From Anseranas semipalmata (lineage: Eukaryota; Chordata; Aves; Anseriformes; Anseranatidae), in assembly GCA_013399115.1 (NCBI GenBank), contig VXAA01005613.1, forward strand, positions 988,252-1,052,251: a DNA stretch of 64,000 nt, given 5' to 3'. This document shows, piece after piece, positions 33,972 through 48,826 of this stretch. The notes under the pieces were generated by a model that searched no databases, was not told where the DNA came from, and saw only the letters and a list, made by a program, of their open reading frames with translations. The translations under genes were made by a program, and so were the position numbers. How positions within the stretch are numbered: position 1 is the stretch's first letter; each line of letters starts with the position of its first letter.

Positions 33972-35320
33972 AGAAAGAAGGAATATAAAACTAATAAATA
34001 AGGCTAACTCTTAAACACCATCCTCAAATCTATTTTGAAGCCATTAAAAGCAAGCATGACGGCAGAAATCCAAATATGCAGTTTACATATATATTTATAC
34101 TATTTAGGTTGCTCAAAATGTTATAGATCAGCAAGCAAGCAATGGAAGTAGGAAGAAAGCTTCTTGGAATATTACAAGCAACAATTGTTATAAAACCTGA
34201 AAGTAGAAAGAAAATATCAACTTGATATCACAGAATTCTTCTGGGCTCACACTGTCTCTTAAAGAGGCACAAGGAGGCAAACATGCTATTAAATAAGCAA
34301 AGTCACGCATTCATTCAACTTAAGGATATCTTGGCAATGTGAAACCTAGTTGTGCATGCTGTGAATTGCAATTGGCAACACGCTTCTGTAGGATTACTAT
34401 GATAAAGAGCATGTGTTGTGGATGAGTTCTTCCTACAATCATATGCCAAACATTTTTCATGTTTATTTGAATGAATATGGAAGCAAAGGTATCACCATGC
34501 CATTAGCAAATGCATGTTGCTCCTTTTCCCTCCCTCCCGAGACCAATTTCCTTTTTATTCATTCTTGCTATAAAGCTTAGCTGAACCAAATTGATTGAAA
34601 GCTGATTGTACTTTGCTTGGAAAGAAATACAACAATAAAGAAATACAGAACTCCTTACTGTTTTGCCTATTATATAAAACCTGCTATTTTTAAAGGACAC
34701 AACAGTTATATTAGTTTTTATACATAATGAAAATACTAAGTGATGTCATTATTTTTTGCTGTACCAGAAAGCAGAAGCATTTCCACTGTGAAAAAGGGAA
34801 TTTATGCCATTATTAAACCATAAAAACTGTAACTAACTATGCAGTTCTTATTGAAGCAGATTCTTTACTGTGTAAGAACTGAAATATGGGCAAAAGTGAT
34901 GAGGAAAATAGTGAAAAATTGTGGAATACATGAAAGGAAAGTTTAGACTGTGAAAGCAAGGAATCAATACTGACAGTATTCATCTGGAATTGTGATTTGC
35001 ACACTATAGTAAACAATATGTTTATCTATAAGAGCCCTATCTGGATGAAAGTCCCTTCAATATGGAGCTTCTGCCTGCACAGACAGACTATTAAGTGCAA
35101 GAATAAGATCTGCTCTGTTTTATTTTGTTCTTTCTTTTTTCACAGTGTGAGGCGGTCTGAAAAAATCTACAGCATTTAGACACAATAGGTTGCAGCTGGA
35201 GCTCTATATCTGAAGAGACAGTGAGGCTGGAAAGTAGCAATACCCACGGCTGATGGTGGCTTGTGAAAAAAAATGCAGAAAAGCATTAACATTCTCACTC
35301 AGCCATGAAAGCAGTGGGGG

Positions 35321-35339
35321 CCACGCAACAGTTGCGTGG
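35321..35339. repeat. Perfect 9-bp inverted repeat around one base
   Basis: CCACGCAAC, then A, then GTTGCGTGG: both arms are exact complements, with two CpG dinucleotides in an otherwise AT-rich intron. It could be a dimeric transcription-factor site. The centre includes an E-box-type CAGTTG. No factor can be assigned from sequence alone. Confidence 0.75.
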
Positions 35340-35769
35340 GTGTGGTAAGAGGAAAGATTGATCTCTGAAGTAGAAAATGTTATTTTTCAGAAGCCAGATC
35401 TAAAATTCGAAAGGTCAGACTGAAAACAGTACAGTATTAAGCAATTATTTTTCTACTTTTTGAAAAAAGCCAGAAATTCAGCTGGCATAGCTCAACTGAA
35501 ATCAATGCAACAACATTGATTTATGCAAACTGAAGAGCCGGGTTACAATTAAATACCTGAATGTTAGTGAGTGATGGAGTTTTTACCAGGAACATAAATT
35601 ACAATGTATCAGGATGAGATCTGTGGGAAAGGTTGACAGTGGTTGAGAATTACCTGTAATGTTGGAAAAGTAATACTTTCTGAACTAAGCCAATTCAGTT
35701 TGGAAGGGCTGCACTGCCTGATATTAAAGTTATTTTGAGATATTTTAAATGCTGAGCTGCTAGTGAGTT

Positions 35770-36015
35770 CCCTGGCTGTGGCACAACAACATTTTTGTTA
35801 ACACAACAACAAATGTGGCACTTCAAAACCAGCAGGTTCTATGGCAAGAGGATAATGTTGGAGCAAAGCCAGTCTGGGGCACAGCCCCTGCAGGACCATA
35901 CACCAGACTTTCAGGATATGGAGTGATGTGATTGTACCAGCCACCTTGCTTTCACCGGTAATAAAAATAAAGTTGAGATTCTGTACCACCCCCAACTAAA
36001 AAAAAAAAAAAAAAA
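35770..36015 (+). other. Possible retro-inserted 3' end with poly(A) tract
   Basis: On the plus strand two AATAAA hexamers (35960-35965 and 35966-35971) are followed 27 bases later by 18 uninterrupted A (35998-36015) and further A-rich sequence. The upstream 200 bases are mixed-composition DNA without an intron-like look. This could be the 3' end of a retro-inserted transcript, but I see no clear target-site duplication and no recognisable coding tail. A simple A-rich tract beside chance hexamers is the alternative. Confidence 0.3.
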
Positions 36016-39000
36016 GAATAAAGAAGAAAAAAAAGTGACTTAATCGAACCAAAACAACTACATTGATCTGAGCCTGGAGACAACAGGAAGCAATAACTCA
36101 GAGTGGGATGTTAATTCCAAAACCCACTGCTCTGAATCATCCCAGTATTGCCCTAGCAGAGGACTCCATGATAGAGGAGTGATAAACAGCTCCAGTATAC
36201 CACTGTTTCTGGGATAAGTACTGGCCTTTCTGCTATTACATCTACTTTTGACCTGGATTTTGTTTGAGCAGAACAATCCTGCAGCCATTCTGAAGGAATA
36301 AAATGGAGAATGCAGAGAACCTTCTATGCTAATTTCCAGCTACAAGGCATCTGTACCTATTGCATCAAGGCAAAAATTACATATCCATACTCTCTCTAGA
36401 AAAAATATATACTCTTCTGCATAGCTGATCAAACTGGGAGATGTGCCAGAGCTGCAGGTATCTCAGTGTGAAAAAATTCTTACTATGTTCTAGAAAATAC
36501 AATAGGAAACTAACGTCCTTCTTGCAAGGGAGTTCTTAAGTGCAGGCACAAAACATTGCATTATTGGGAAACTCTTCTCCATAGGTTATGAGAGTCCTTT
36601 TGGAAGGTGAAAGCTATTTCCCAGGAGAGATGGAAAATGTTTCATGTTACTCACATCAGCTGAGTAGCTGTATTATTCTTCTTGACCTTGACTGAGAAAC
36701 ACTGAAGAACTAAGAAACACTAAGAATGAGATTGTGTTCAGATTTGGCCAAGGTTTTGGAGTGGGGGGAGGGAAGAAATAACAAATGGTTATTTCTACAG
36801 AAATCTGTATATAATAGTTTTTACCTTCAGGAGAGGAATTTCCTTTCAAACTAGAGGCCAATACTTCAAGAAGAAGCTGAGTCAAAGAAAGCACAGAAGT
36901 TTTTCATGTGTGATGCAGCTGCTGTGTTCCAAAGAGGAAGAACTGAATTGCTTCAAAGTACTTGAAACACCCCATAGGGATTTTCATTTTGTATTGAGAT
37001 TTTCTGAAAGATCAATATTTAATGGAATAGTACTGCAACTCGCAATTTATAGCACACTATATCACACTATATTGAATCTTATTGTTGTATTGCTACAATC
37101 AATTAAAATAAGCAGATATATTTTATTGGTTTTAGAATCAGTAAAATATTTTTAGTTATAAGCCAACTTTCTCCTCAAGCCTCTTCAGCTGACATGACTG
37201 TGATCAGAAAGCCTGGATTTCAGTGCAGAGGAATATAAGCCTTTCCTTTCCTAATAGTTCTTTTAATTCCATGACATTTTTAATGCTTTTTGTGTAAAAT
37301 ATGCAGCATAGAAATCTATTATTACATCATGCTGGAAAACACACATCTTTTTTCTAATTTAGGATGACTGTGAAGTTCACTCAAGTGAACATATGCAGAA
37401 ATAAAGAGCAATGAAACATCTATGTCCTCTTACATGTGTATAAGAGTTTGAAAGACGCATGCTTATATCTAAGTAGGAATGCACGAAAAAAGTGTTGATC
37501 CATTACAAGGTGACACTTTCACATCTAATGAAATCAGCAAGTGGGAAAAGTTACGTTGTGCCAAGGACTGTACCAGAGCCACACAATATGTAATATGTTT
37601 TCTTAGAGCTGGAAGACAAAATTAATTCTTTGAGCACCCTCTGATTTAATCCATATTTGAATGAGCTCTGTAACTAGTCTTGAACCAAGGGTACAGACAT
37701 AAATTTACATATGCCATTAGGATTTTCTTTTCTGTGCCATGCTTAGTCAATTGTTCCCAAGCTCATCTACTCTGTAGTGGTTCCTACAACAAACAGGGCT
37801 AAATTACAGCAATCTGAGATCCACATTTCAATCTGCTGGTTCTTTCTTCACTTCCATAACATAATTAAGGGTGGTTTTACAGTCTCCTCTTTTATTCTGG
37901 GTTGTTAAAGAAAATGCTTCATTTTCAATTTTTTGTAGTTTCATCTTTTGCATAAAAAGGAGAAAGAAAAACCAAAGCACTGCTTGTAATCACAGTTCTT
38001 CAGACTCCACACCCTGCAGTGGGTTTTTGCATTTCCTGGGCTTCCTCCTTGCTCCATTCCACCAGTCAACAAAAGCCTCTCGATGGTGACACTGCCCTTC
38101 TGGCACTGTGAACATCCCTTGCTTTCAGCTCAGTTCCACCAAGGGCCCCACACCCTGTCACTGGGTTTACCCCACCGCTATCCACCACAAACCACAAGAT
38201 ATTCTGGGCATTAAAACAGCATTATGTATACTTGTATTTATTCCCTCCCAATAGTGTAGTTTCTTGCCTTCCGTACAGCAAGACAAAGGCCACAATCCCA
38301 TCTGAGTCACTGTGAGGATGCAAAGATCCAAGAATGTGTATTTTGCTCTTTGATTCTGGTCTCAGTTATCTTTGTGTCTCATTGTTAATACCTACTTCAC
38401 AATCTATTAAGGACTGCAAGCAGAGTGTCTTTCACTGTTGTATGTACAGAAACACTTCCATTAACAGTGTTTTAGGGTTGTTTTCATTCGTGGGATGACC
38501 TACAGCCTCACTTTTAAGGAAGCAAGTTACCAGTAAGCAAGGAGACATGTTAGGTAGGAAAACATAACGTCGACTGCAGCCTGTAAGGTTATTTGTGGCA
38601 CGGTGCATGCTGCAGTCTGAGTTCCTTCTACATCTGTCCTATCAATCAGTCTTCTTGTTCACGTGGGGCAGGGGATTTTTTTTTAACATGTGAGTGATGC
38701 CCAGTCCTCAGGCTTGTGCAATGCCTGCTGAGTTGAATGGAAGAAAACAATATTATTTTGTAGCGAGAACATTCTGTGCCATGTCCAACAATGAATTTAT
38801 CAGAAAGGCAATTTTTCCTCCTATTGATGTCCACATCTAGGAATGGCTGCATTTCCACTAATGGTAGTGCACCTCTTATCAATTTTCACATTCGAGTACA
38901 CCAGAATTCTGACATGACCAATTTTTATCCTGGGGGAAAAGAAAAGCCTTTAAAAATTCCTGGCTGATTCCCTATCACAAAACAGAAATGCCTGCAACTG

Positions 39001-39496
39001 TAACACATTCTCTATCAGAGTCCCTCAGAAGGAAAGACAACATTTTATTCTTTCAGCATCTGCCTTCTCTCCATGAATTAATTTAAAGAGCATGTTGTGC
39101 ATGGGTTTCCAGTGGCTGAGCCAGGCTTTGGTCACTGTGAAATCTACTTTGCCATTACTGCTGTAAGACTGTTGGCCTCACACATCAGCAGTGGGCCACA
39201 CTGATGCACAGAATGAGCACAACCCTGCTGCGTCCAGCATGCGATGCCTTGACATTACTTCCTTGCTTGTTATCCAGGTTTTAAATGGTCTGCTGGATTA
39301 TTCAAAGGCCTTCTTTCTTTTGGAGCTCTATGACATGAGGCCATCCCATTCAGCTTAAGAGCTCCCAGAATTGTTGGGGTACTGAAATACTTATTTCTTT
39401 TGGTTCAATGGAGGAATACAGTAAATGCTGGCGGGTGTTTAATGTAAAATATGGATACGTACATTCAAGTTGGAGCTGTTAAGTCCCCAAATCAAC

Positions 39497-39792
39497 TTTT
39501 TTTTTTTTTTTTTTTTTCTTGTAGACAGTATTTATTTGCTGAAAAGAGATGCAGACAATCTCAACCCGGGGGCCTATTTTGGAAGTTCACCCTGTGGGTC
39601 AGCGCTGTGCTTTGAACACAGGGCCCATGTGCGTGAACAAAAAGAAGCAAGCACTTTTGCAAGTACACTAGCATGCTCTGCCCCCACTTCCCATATGGCA
39701 GTGGTTCGTTGTGCTAAGCAGCAGGCTGTGAGTAGGAGGCAGATTTAGGCTGCTTGGCCAGTGCATGCTGCTCAGTCAATTGTTCTTCATCC
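39497..39792 (-). pseudogene. 5'-truncated processed retrocopy with poly(A) tail, parent gene unknown
   Basis: Read on the minus strand, this stretch has the anatomy of a reverse-transcribed mRNA 3' end. An open frame (codons from 39792 down to 39717) ends at a TAG stop (39714-39716). About 180 bases of untranslated sequence follow, then AATAAA (39531-39536), and an uninterrupted run of 21 A (39517-39497) beginning about 13 bases after the signal. The encoded tail ends ALAKQPKSASYSQPAA. I do not recognise the parent. Flanks support insertion: tccccaaatcaac sits just outside the tail (39484-39496) and tccccaaatgaat just beyond the 5' end (39793-39805), 11 of 13 positions alike, as expected of an aged target-site duplication. 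It is GC-richer than its surroundings. LINE-driven processed copies are rare in birds, which makes it notable. The 5' end is set only by the duplication. Confidence 0.68.
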
Positions 39793-42700
39793 TCCCCAAA
39801 TGAATGGCAAAGGGCCAGATGGAAGCATGCTTTCAGATAGAGCTGGCTACTGGGCATGGGACGACCACTCTGAGCACTAAATTTATTTCTGTTTGAAAAA
39901 TTTGTCATACTATATAATTAGTGCTACATTTATTTAACAGTGAAAATTATTCTAAATATAGCCAGACACGATTTATTGGGTGCCACATTGATATACAGAA
40001 GAAAAAACTGGCAAAGGACTGTCCTTTTGGCTCATTTACATAAAAAGAGATAAGCTTTGACCATCCTCTAAACAGGACCTTATCAAATATCTGATATTCT
40101 CACGCTTGAAGGTTATTCTTCTATTCATACATATTATCTATCATTTTGTTTGTAAAGAATAAATGCCTTTGCTTAAAAAGTAAACAATTAAATATTCCCA
40201 GTAGGGTTTGAAATTTATACCTTATTGATATGATCTGCTGTTCCCGTTGTAGGTTATTCATTTCCACTAACTTCAGGCACTTAGTGTAAGAGTTTAGCTC
40301 TCCATATAATCAGTGGATACAGGTAAATGTCTTGAGAGTGTGATTCAAATCACTTAATTTACAGAATAATTGCATACTTCCTAGACACCACTCATTAGGA
40401 ACCTGCAGACTCTGGTCTTGAATAAAGAATTCAAAACTTGGTCTGTTAATCAAGAGAATGCAAGAAAAAAACATCCTGACTACAGAAGCTTCCAGTGACA
40501 AGACCTTCAGTACAGAAAGCAAGACATGTAAGAAAATGAGTAGGATCTACAACTTGAAATCACCCTAAAATTACAATAGGTTACAATAAAAGTAATTGAT
40601 TACTTCACAGGAAAAAAATATTTTAAAAAAGGAGGAAAAAGAAACTCAGGAAGCAGGCAAAGCAAGCTTCTATGTCTTCTTGGGAGTGGCTGAGAGGAAG
40701 AGATAGGAATGCAAATAAGCCCAGCCTTGTGGCTCACAGCTGTTGCTTTCATAATTTCAAGGTTCTGAAGTCTAATATAAATCTGAGCTAAATAAGAATT
40801 GCAGAAAACCCTGCGGAAGACAAACACTTATATATAGCATTGTATCTTCATAAATATGTTGCTTTCACATTTTTTCAGTTTTATGCATCCTGCACAGTTG
40901 GTTTGTGAGACCGATGAAAAAAAAGAAAGGCAGGATGATTGTTTGAGCCTGAGGTTGAATTAATACACAAATGGGACTCAATCAACCCATTTTGACCATC
41001 ACAGTATGGTCAAACTGGGCTTGTTTTCTAAGAATGATCTGTTCACATTGTTTTTGACTAATTTTCTGCACTGTACTGGGTCTGATGCACGTATTGTCTT
41101 TCTGAGTGTGAATTAGGAAATGCCTCATTGCATTATGGATAAGCCATGGCAAACATTAACATCAGCATGGGCTGAAGATGCCAACAAATGGGAATTGGCT
41201 TGCTGAGATCGGCAGGTGGCATCATGGAATAAATACTCACTATTCTGTAGGCATTCAACTGGGAAAACAAATAAACACACAAGCAAACATTGCAGAAGAA
41301 AAGACCAGCAAGAGAGTTGCTGTCCCCCAAGAAGATCCTATTGGATTATATCTGGCAATAAAGGTTTGGGTTCCTTCGAGTGAAATCCAGGCTCTCTGGA
41401 AGTTGGTTCAGATTTTACTAACTTCATTTTGGCTATCTTCTTTATGCGGCCAGGTCAACATACTACTTTGAAATATTTCTGACGGCACCTAACATTAAAA
41501 AGCTTTTCCCTTCAGTATTTTGCTTCTGTGAGGGGAAGGGTGTTTACTGCTCAATAGCTAAAATCAAGAGGTGAAATGGTTGAAGGAAATCATTACACGA
41601 TGGAGTTTGGTTCAGTGCAATTGCAGCTCTCACTCTCATATTGCTTTATAATGCCCCATAATTTCACTGCTATTAATACATGAAAATTAATCAGAACGTT
41701 ATGATGAAGTTAGTACATAACCCCAGTCGAAAAAGAAGGCCCACATAAAGGGAAAACAAACATACAGAGAAGTCAGTGATGGACTGAAGGCCACAGTAAG
41801 TCAGCAGCACAGTCAAGAATATGCTCCATATATTGCAGGGTATGGTACATATACCTGATACCAAGTCTCCTCTTTCACCTAACAGACACATCCATTGTAA
41901 AACATAAATCCTTCACTAGTGACAGTGTTTCAGCCTGATGCAATGAGGAATGACTGAGATATTAAATCTCCTTCTCCACAAATGCTTTGTGACCTAATAA
42001 AAGGTTCAGACAACCACAGCAATTATTCTCCAAGCAATAGGGCTAAATTTCAGTAATTTTTCAGTGCCGCTGTTCATGACTGAAATGATTAAGGCTATTC
42101 CTTTCCTCAGCCCACAGGCTGAGCTTAAGCAAGAATTTTGCTGTACCAATGCATTAAATTCAGACCCAATAAATCAGCAGCTATTATAGTGTCTCTAGAG
42201 CTGGGTGTTTGGGGCTTTTTTTTTTTCTAAGAGAAGAAGTAGTGGGAGCCCCACTGGAGGCATTGCAGAGACCGGAAAGTTACAAAGATGAAAATTGTAA
42301 CGGGAAGATCTCATAAAAGCTCTGGCAATCGTGGTCACTCAGGTGCACCCACATAAATCTGCAGTAAGACCATTTAAAGAGTTTGGCATGGAGTATAATG
42401 AACTTAAAGCACATGCACTGTACTGAGATGATGCGAGAGCCCACAGCAAGTTTCATGAGGTACCAATCATTTTAGTGACACTAAGAAAAAGAGTAATAAT
42501 ACATACTGCTTTTGTCTACTTTTGATATGGTGACATTTATACAAGAAGGAAATAACACTAGCAAGTTATTTTTAGGTGCCTATCAATTTTAAACTTGAGC
42601 TTTCTCGTACAGTTTGATTTAATATTTTAACTACACAAAAAATGACAACCTCTCTTCTTTTTACCTCCTCTAGCCTTCCCCCCACCAAGAAAATACCCAA

Positions 42701-45700
42701 TCAGTTTGGTTCAGCCTCTTGATGTGTGTACCAAAGCTACTACATATCAATTCAGCTGAGGAGCCAGAGCTGTCAGAAGACTATATGTATCACAGCTTTA
42801 GACTAGGTGCGTCCAAATAGCAAAATAAACCTACCGCAAGTGACAATCCAGAACAGTCATGAGACACAACACAGACAAGGAGGACATAGAAGGAAGAAAT
42901 AAAAATTAAAATATCCACATACAAACATTAGTAAAAACCATGGAGAAATGACCTTTTTACAGTAGGACATTTTTATAATAATTTGCCTCTCTGGAAGGAA
43001 TCTTGTCCTCCCACTAGCCCTTGGCGGAGTTGTATGCTCTACTTGAATAAGCAACCACTGCCTGCAGTAGAATTGTGTTTAAAGACTGAAAACCTAATCT
43101 TATTTTTAACTCCTCTCCCACTTTACTGCAACCAATTTTGCTCATAATCTATATTATTTTATAAACAGTTTCTCATTTAAAATATCACTAAAAGTTGTGT
43201 TCAGGAAAGTGAACATTTTGAAGCATGTCTAATAGAAAACACATTTCCATTCCACTTTCTGTAGTATCTAGGTATCATGCATAACTATTAATGCAACTGA
43301 GTCCCTGTGTCTAAAGGATCTTATGTCAAGCTATCTGGCTCTGTAAGGTTTGCATGGATGCGCAGGTCAGCATGGAACAAATAAGCCAGAAGTTCTCTTT
43401 GACAAATAAAACCAGGCTAAGATGGAAATTTCACTTCTAGAGGCTGATACTTTCAATTTGCCAAATACTGCTCCCTTTTAAGTTTTGTGTGCCTAGGGAA
43501 CTAGGATCTTGCAAGATGCCAAGTGCCTATCAACTGCTATTATGTACTCTCAGTTGAAGGCAGCAGGTAATTAGCACTTGCACGTTCAGGCCTAACAATG
43601 ACAACAGGCATTCATTTTTTAACCCTTTTTATTTTATGGCAGAACCTCTAAAGTGGTTCATTTCTCTCTACTGAAATATTTCACATCTAAAATTGCATTG
43701 AACTCTGCTTGCACTGATAATTCAGAATTAAACTGTAAGAAGAAACAATCAGTCATGCTGAAAAAAAAGAAAAAAGAAAAAAAGCAAAGACAGCCAAAAT
43801 TCAAACTTTAGGAATTATGTTGATAAAACCCATTGAATGCCAAAGACTTAAAACCTGTATAGTACCAGACTGCTAGGTATGAATTTAAAGGGCTAATTCA
43901 AGTAGCCTGTTTTTGAAATCCCAGACAGTGAAGAGGAAGGTTGGCTAGAGAGTTGGCGATGCATTCACTTATTAAGGGTCTGACATTTACATCAGCAGAG
44001 ATTCTATCCTTCTCAGGTTTAACTGTGCAAAACAAGCCATGTTGGTTAAATTGCAAAATCTTAGCGCAAAAGTATGATTAAATACCTATACAAAATATTT
44101 TGAATGGAATCATCTTGAAATACCTAACTGTGCAATATTTCAAAGTTTGAGCTATCTTTGTGGACAACTAAGAAACCACGATTCAGCTTTTTATCTTTTT
44201 TTTTCCCCATGAAAAATAAATTTAACTCAATATTAATTACATAATATAATTTTGCTTTTAAAATATTTATTTTCCAAGAACCCACGGTCATTTATCCAGG
44301 TCCTAACAAATATAATTAAAAACACTTAATAATATATTGTAAATACAACAGTGGTCTTAAATGATATGGAACAAACTCCACATAAATATCAATCAACAAA
44401 TTGCACATTATTTATCCTACAACAAAGTGTTAGGTTTGTTATCATTAGTAGCATTGGTAGAACACAACAAACATCACAAGGAATTTTTCCATAAACATCA
44501 TCAAAGAGTTCTTCCAAATTATGCTTGCTTCAATGGGAAGAAGTTGCCTAACAGTAGACCAGGATAACCCAACAACTGATGATATGATTTTCCATGCATG
44601 GCTGAGGGGAAATATCTCACAATTACTTAATAATAATAACCAGAACAAAGTCTAAAATCAAATACAGAGAATTCTTGAATCCTAAATGAAGATGCTTAAG
44701 GAAAAGAACTTTGTTTCACATTCATCGTATAGAGAAAACAAAATCAGTAAAACACAAGATCTTTTTCAAGGGAGAATCCAAAATTTCTGCTCTGTTGTTT
44801 TCTGAGCTCAACCTCTCTAATCTTCCCGACCTTGGAATAGGTGCATCTATGTTAGTGATTTTGTGTGCTAGTGAGGTTGCTTTCAGGTATGAATTTGCCT
44901 TGTGTCTATACTTGGGAGTTTTGCACTCCAACACACCAGCGTGGCATGTGAAAAGTGTCTTCCCTCCTGATCAAACCAAGGTTGAAGCTGTGCACCAGGG
45001 CAGTATCTAAAGTGCTCCACTTACCATGTGGATGCAAGGGTCTCTGGCCACTCGTTCTCTTTGCCTGTGTAGGACTTTGTGATTTGTGGTAAGGCAAGCT
45101 GGGATGGCTGTAGGGAAAACTGCTTTGCCTTGCCTACTAGCTGTAGACACGTGACTACACCTAGGACAGGCAACTGGTATGACCTTCATTAGCTGTAGTG
45201 TCAGATTAAGCCTCACTCTTTCCTTTGTCACTCAGATGTTGAGTGTGTACAATGGCCACTATAAAATGTTGATACATACAGCTTGAAAGTAATGAATTTT
45301 GCCAAAGTTTACTCTATTGGTGTAGTGTATAGCCTATAAACGTTAAATATTGTTTAATGCATTGGCATTTCAGTAGTGGCTACTGCAATTGACTAGCATG
45401 AATAGTAAAAGAAATAACTGGATTTTTAGTAACTTTCTTTTCATACTGTCCACTGAACAACAACAATAAAAACTGCCCTCTTGTCTGATTTTGGAAACCG
45501 GAAATAGCTTTGATAGCTCTGCACCTTTGAAGCTTATCCATTATGTTCCTCCCCTTACCTGAGCTCATTTCAGACTCCACTAAGGTGATCCAGCTGCAGC
45601 CAGCTGCCAAACTTCTAAGGCCTCCTCACCCACCTTTCTTGCTCTTTCCTTATCATATCTCACACGCCTGGAGAATCATGCTAACCTGTCCCAGGACTTT

Positions 45701-46941
45701 TGAAGACTGGCTGGTGAGCTCCATCAGTGGCTGCTCCATGCACCTCTTAGCTACTGTGCTCCAGGCTTCTCTTCTTGGATCTTGATCTTGATCCAATGAC
45801 ACTAGTCCTCAGGTTTCCAGATTTAGCTTGTACTAATCAACCTGCCTTCAGCCCAGCTTTCTTCACACACTAAATGCCAGCTCATTGAAGGAACTACTCA
45901 TTCCTTACCTTGCTTTTATCTTCTCTCTTTGGCTGGATAAGCATTTCTGGATTGCTCTGGCTCAACCTTACAAAGGGTTCTGGGAGCACAGACACATGCA
46001 GTATCTTTACAGTTGTCTCCTACTGAAGAGGTTTTGCAAAGCAGCTCTCTAACTCTCCTCAGTACTTTCTGTTTGAAAAATACAGCCCTTTGTCTTAGCT
46101 TAGGAAATCTTGTAATGCAGTAAGGACACATGAATTCTTCACTTTTTTTTTCCTTATTCTTCTGCTTATTATTAACAGCTTTTCCTACGAATTCTTAGCA
46201 GCAGAATCATCAAGAAGGGCAACACTAAAACCCTGGTAAAAAAAAGTTTTTTTTTTTTTCTTTTTCTTTCAGGAATGTATTAATCAAGTCTGTGGCACTA
46301 AGGATTAGGTCCCGAAACCTTCTGCTCTTGCATGAAACAGATCTAAAGGACAAGGTGTTTTGCCCTCACGAAAATGATACTACTCAAAGGACATCATGCT
46401 AATCTTTTCCTCCAAGTTACTCCATTGACTTACAGCTACAAGCATGTTTTGTTATCTTTAATCTCCTCCTCTCTAGTACAAAATAAATTCTCCCAGCATC
46501 ACTGTGCTGAATGCCCTATGCTCTTCCTTTTTGGTTGTTTTTCCTTGTTTCTATGCTTCTCATTTTCTCCTCTATACTGTTGTTTGTTTCTCAGCTGAAC
46601 TTATGCTTTTGTGTAAAAAGAGATTTAGAGTACAGATCTATGTTTGTTTATCATTGATGCTCAGAGCTACTGCTAGAAAGATATACAAATGTTGTACTTG
46701 GTCTTGGTCAACGTCCTGAAAAAGGACAGTTGAAAATTGCACACATCTGCTGCATTTTTTGGAGCCAAGATACTATCAATAAACTTTCCCCTTCCAGATG
46801 AGTCATTACATGCACATTCATTTTTTTAGCAGAGAAGGAAAACTGGCTGACTGTTTTATCAGTGATGCCGTACCCATATTCATTTTTTGTGATACCACTG
46901 AGAAGATGCTGACAATCAGTCCCCTCTTCACAGAGCCACTA

Positions 46942-47343
<402 letters not shown>

Positions 47344-48249
47344 CTAAAATATCCTGTCATCATTTGTATATTCCTTCCAGCTTAGCATTTGCATACACAA
47401 CGCCAATTTAACACATCTATCTATTTATGTGCCTGGTGACACAGATCAAACTACCTTGCAGCTATTTTGATTAATCAACCATCTGAAAACAATATGTCCA
47501 AAATATTTACACTGCGCAAATCTGTGAAATGCTCAGCACATTTAGGCAATCACTTGCTTCTTTCTTTAACCATCTCCACAACCCAGTTGGTATTGTGGCT
47601 GAATTGGGCAGAACTGACTGGGAATTTCCTATTTTCAGAGTCCAATCCAAGCAGTCAGTTTTGATGAACAGCCCTTCTCCTCTACCCATTGCTGTACTTG
47701 ACAGACTCACAGACTCCTTGCAACAGATGCAGGTCAAGGTCACCAGTAAACACTGGCCAAGGACACAGGACTGTCCAAGCCAAAGGCATTAGTGCTATTA
47801 GTCTTCATGCCCTAATACTAGCAGAGTTTCAGTACATAAGTATATTTTCACCTATATTTTCTTAACAAGAAAAGCATATGTTCAGTTAATTCATTCAGTC
47901 CAGGACTCTGGACACAGCTGAAGTATGAATAAATAATACAGAACACTTACTGTGATAAAATGGTCTTGTTAAAGATCAGAGTTTTGGAAAAAAAGGAATT
48001 AACTTGAACACAAGTAGTCCAGGAGGGAATTATCTTCATACAATTCAGCTTTAATGACCACTGATCCCCACATTTAACCTGAACACCCGATGAAACTTTA
48101 AATGTTTTAAACTGTCATTTTCTAAAATCTCGAGATGTGCTCACTCTACCAGGTCTGTAAGTTACTTTCTCAGTGTGTTACCTAAAGGTCTGTAATATGA
48201 TACAGAGCAAAACCGAAGAGTGAATACAATTTGACATGTTGACATCAGT

Positions 48250-48340
48250 GAATCACAGATGGGAATGGACAGCACAGAGAAAATGAATTGCTTAAGGAAG
48301 CTAAGCAGAGTGTGAAGCACGGTCACAGGAAATTCCACTA
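48250..48340 (+). repeat. Possible MIR-like fragment
   Basis: The run cagatgggaatggacagcac, agagaaaatgaattgcttaa, ggaagctaagcag, gtgaagcacggtcacagg has the spacing of the MIR CORE region. Divergence is high and chance resemblance is possible. Confidence 0.25.
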
Positions 48341-48826
48341 GAAACTACCAGTTCAGAAAGAGGACAAAGGACCTAAACCTTCCCTGCTCTAAGTTTAATG
48401 ACCATATTTCTAACTTTTATTCAAATGTCCTTGGGGACAGATACAAAAATAATGTAGGAACATAGTTAAACAATAATTTCTGTAATACTTTTTGTGCCTC
48501 CAAATGTTCATTAAATGCAGCTGCTATAAAAGGGAAGCTGTACCATATGTAGAACAAATGAGAACTGATTACTAAACAAATGAATGTTGAAAGATAAAGA
48601 GTGAATAGATTAACAGCTGTTTATGGGATATATTTTATGAAGTCAGCAGCAGCAATTCTGCAGTAAAAGTTGCATTAGATCTGCACTTATCACAACTTAA
48701 AATCCGTATTTCATGCACTAATGATTTCATTTTTGCTTCAGAGGTGTTGGGGTGGTAACACCTTGTAGCACAACTGACTCTCCCATAAAATTTTATTTTT
48801 TTATCCAGCACTCACAAATGTGAAAC

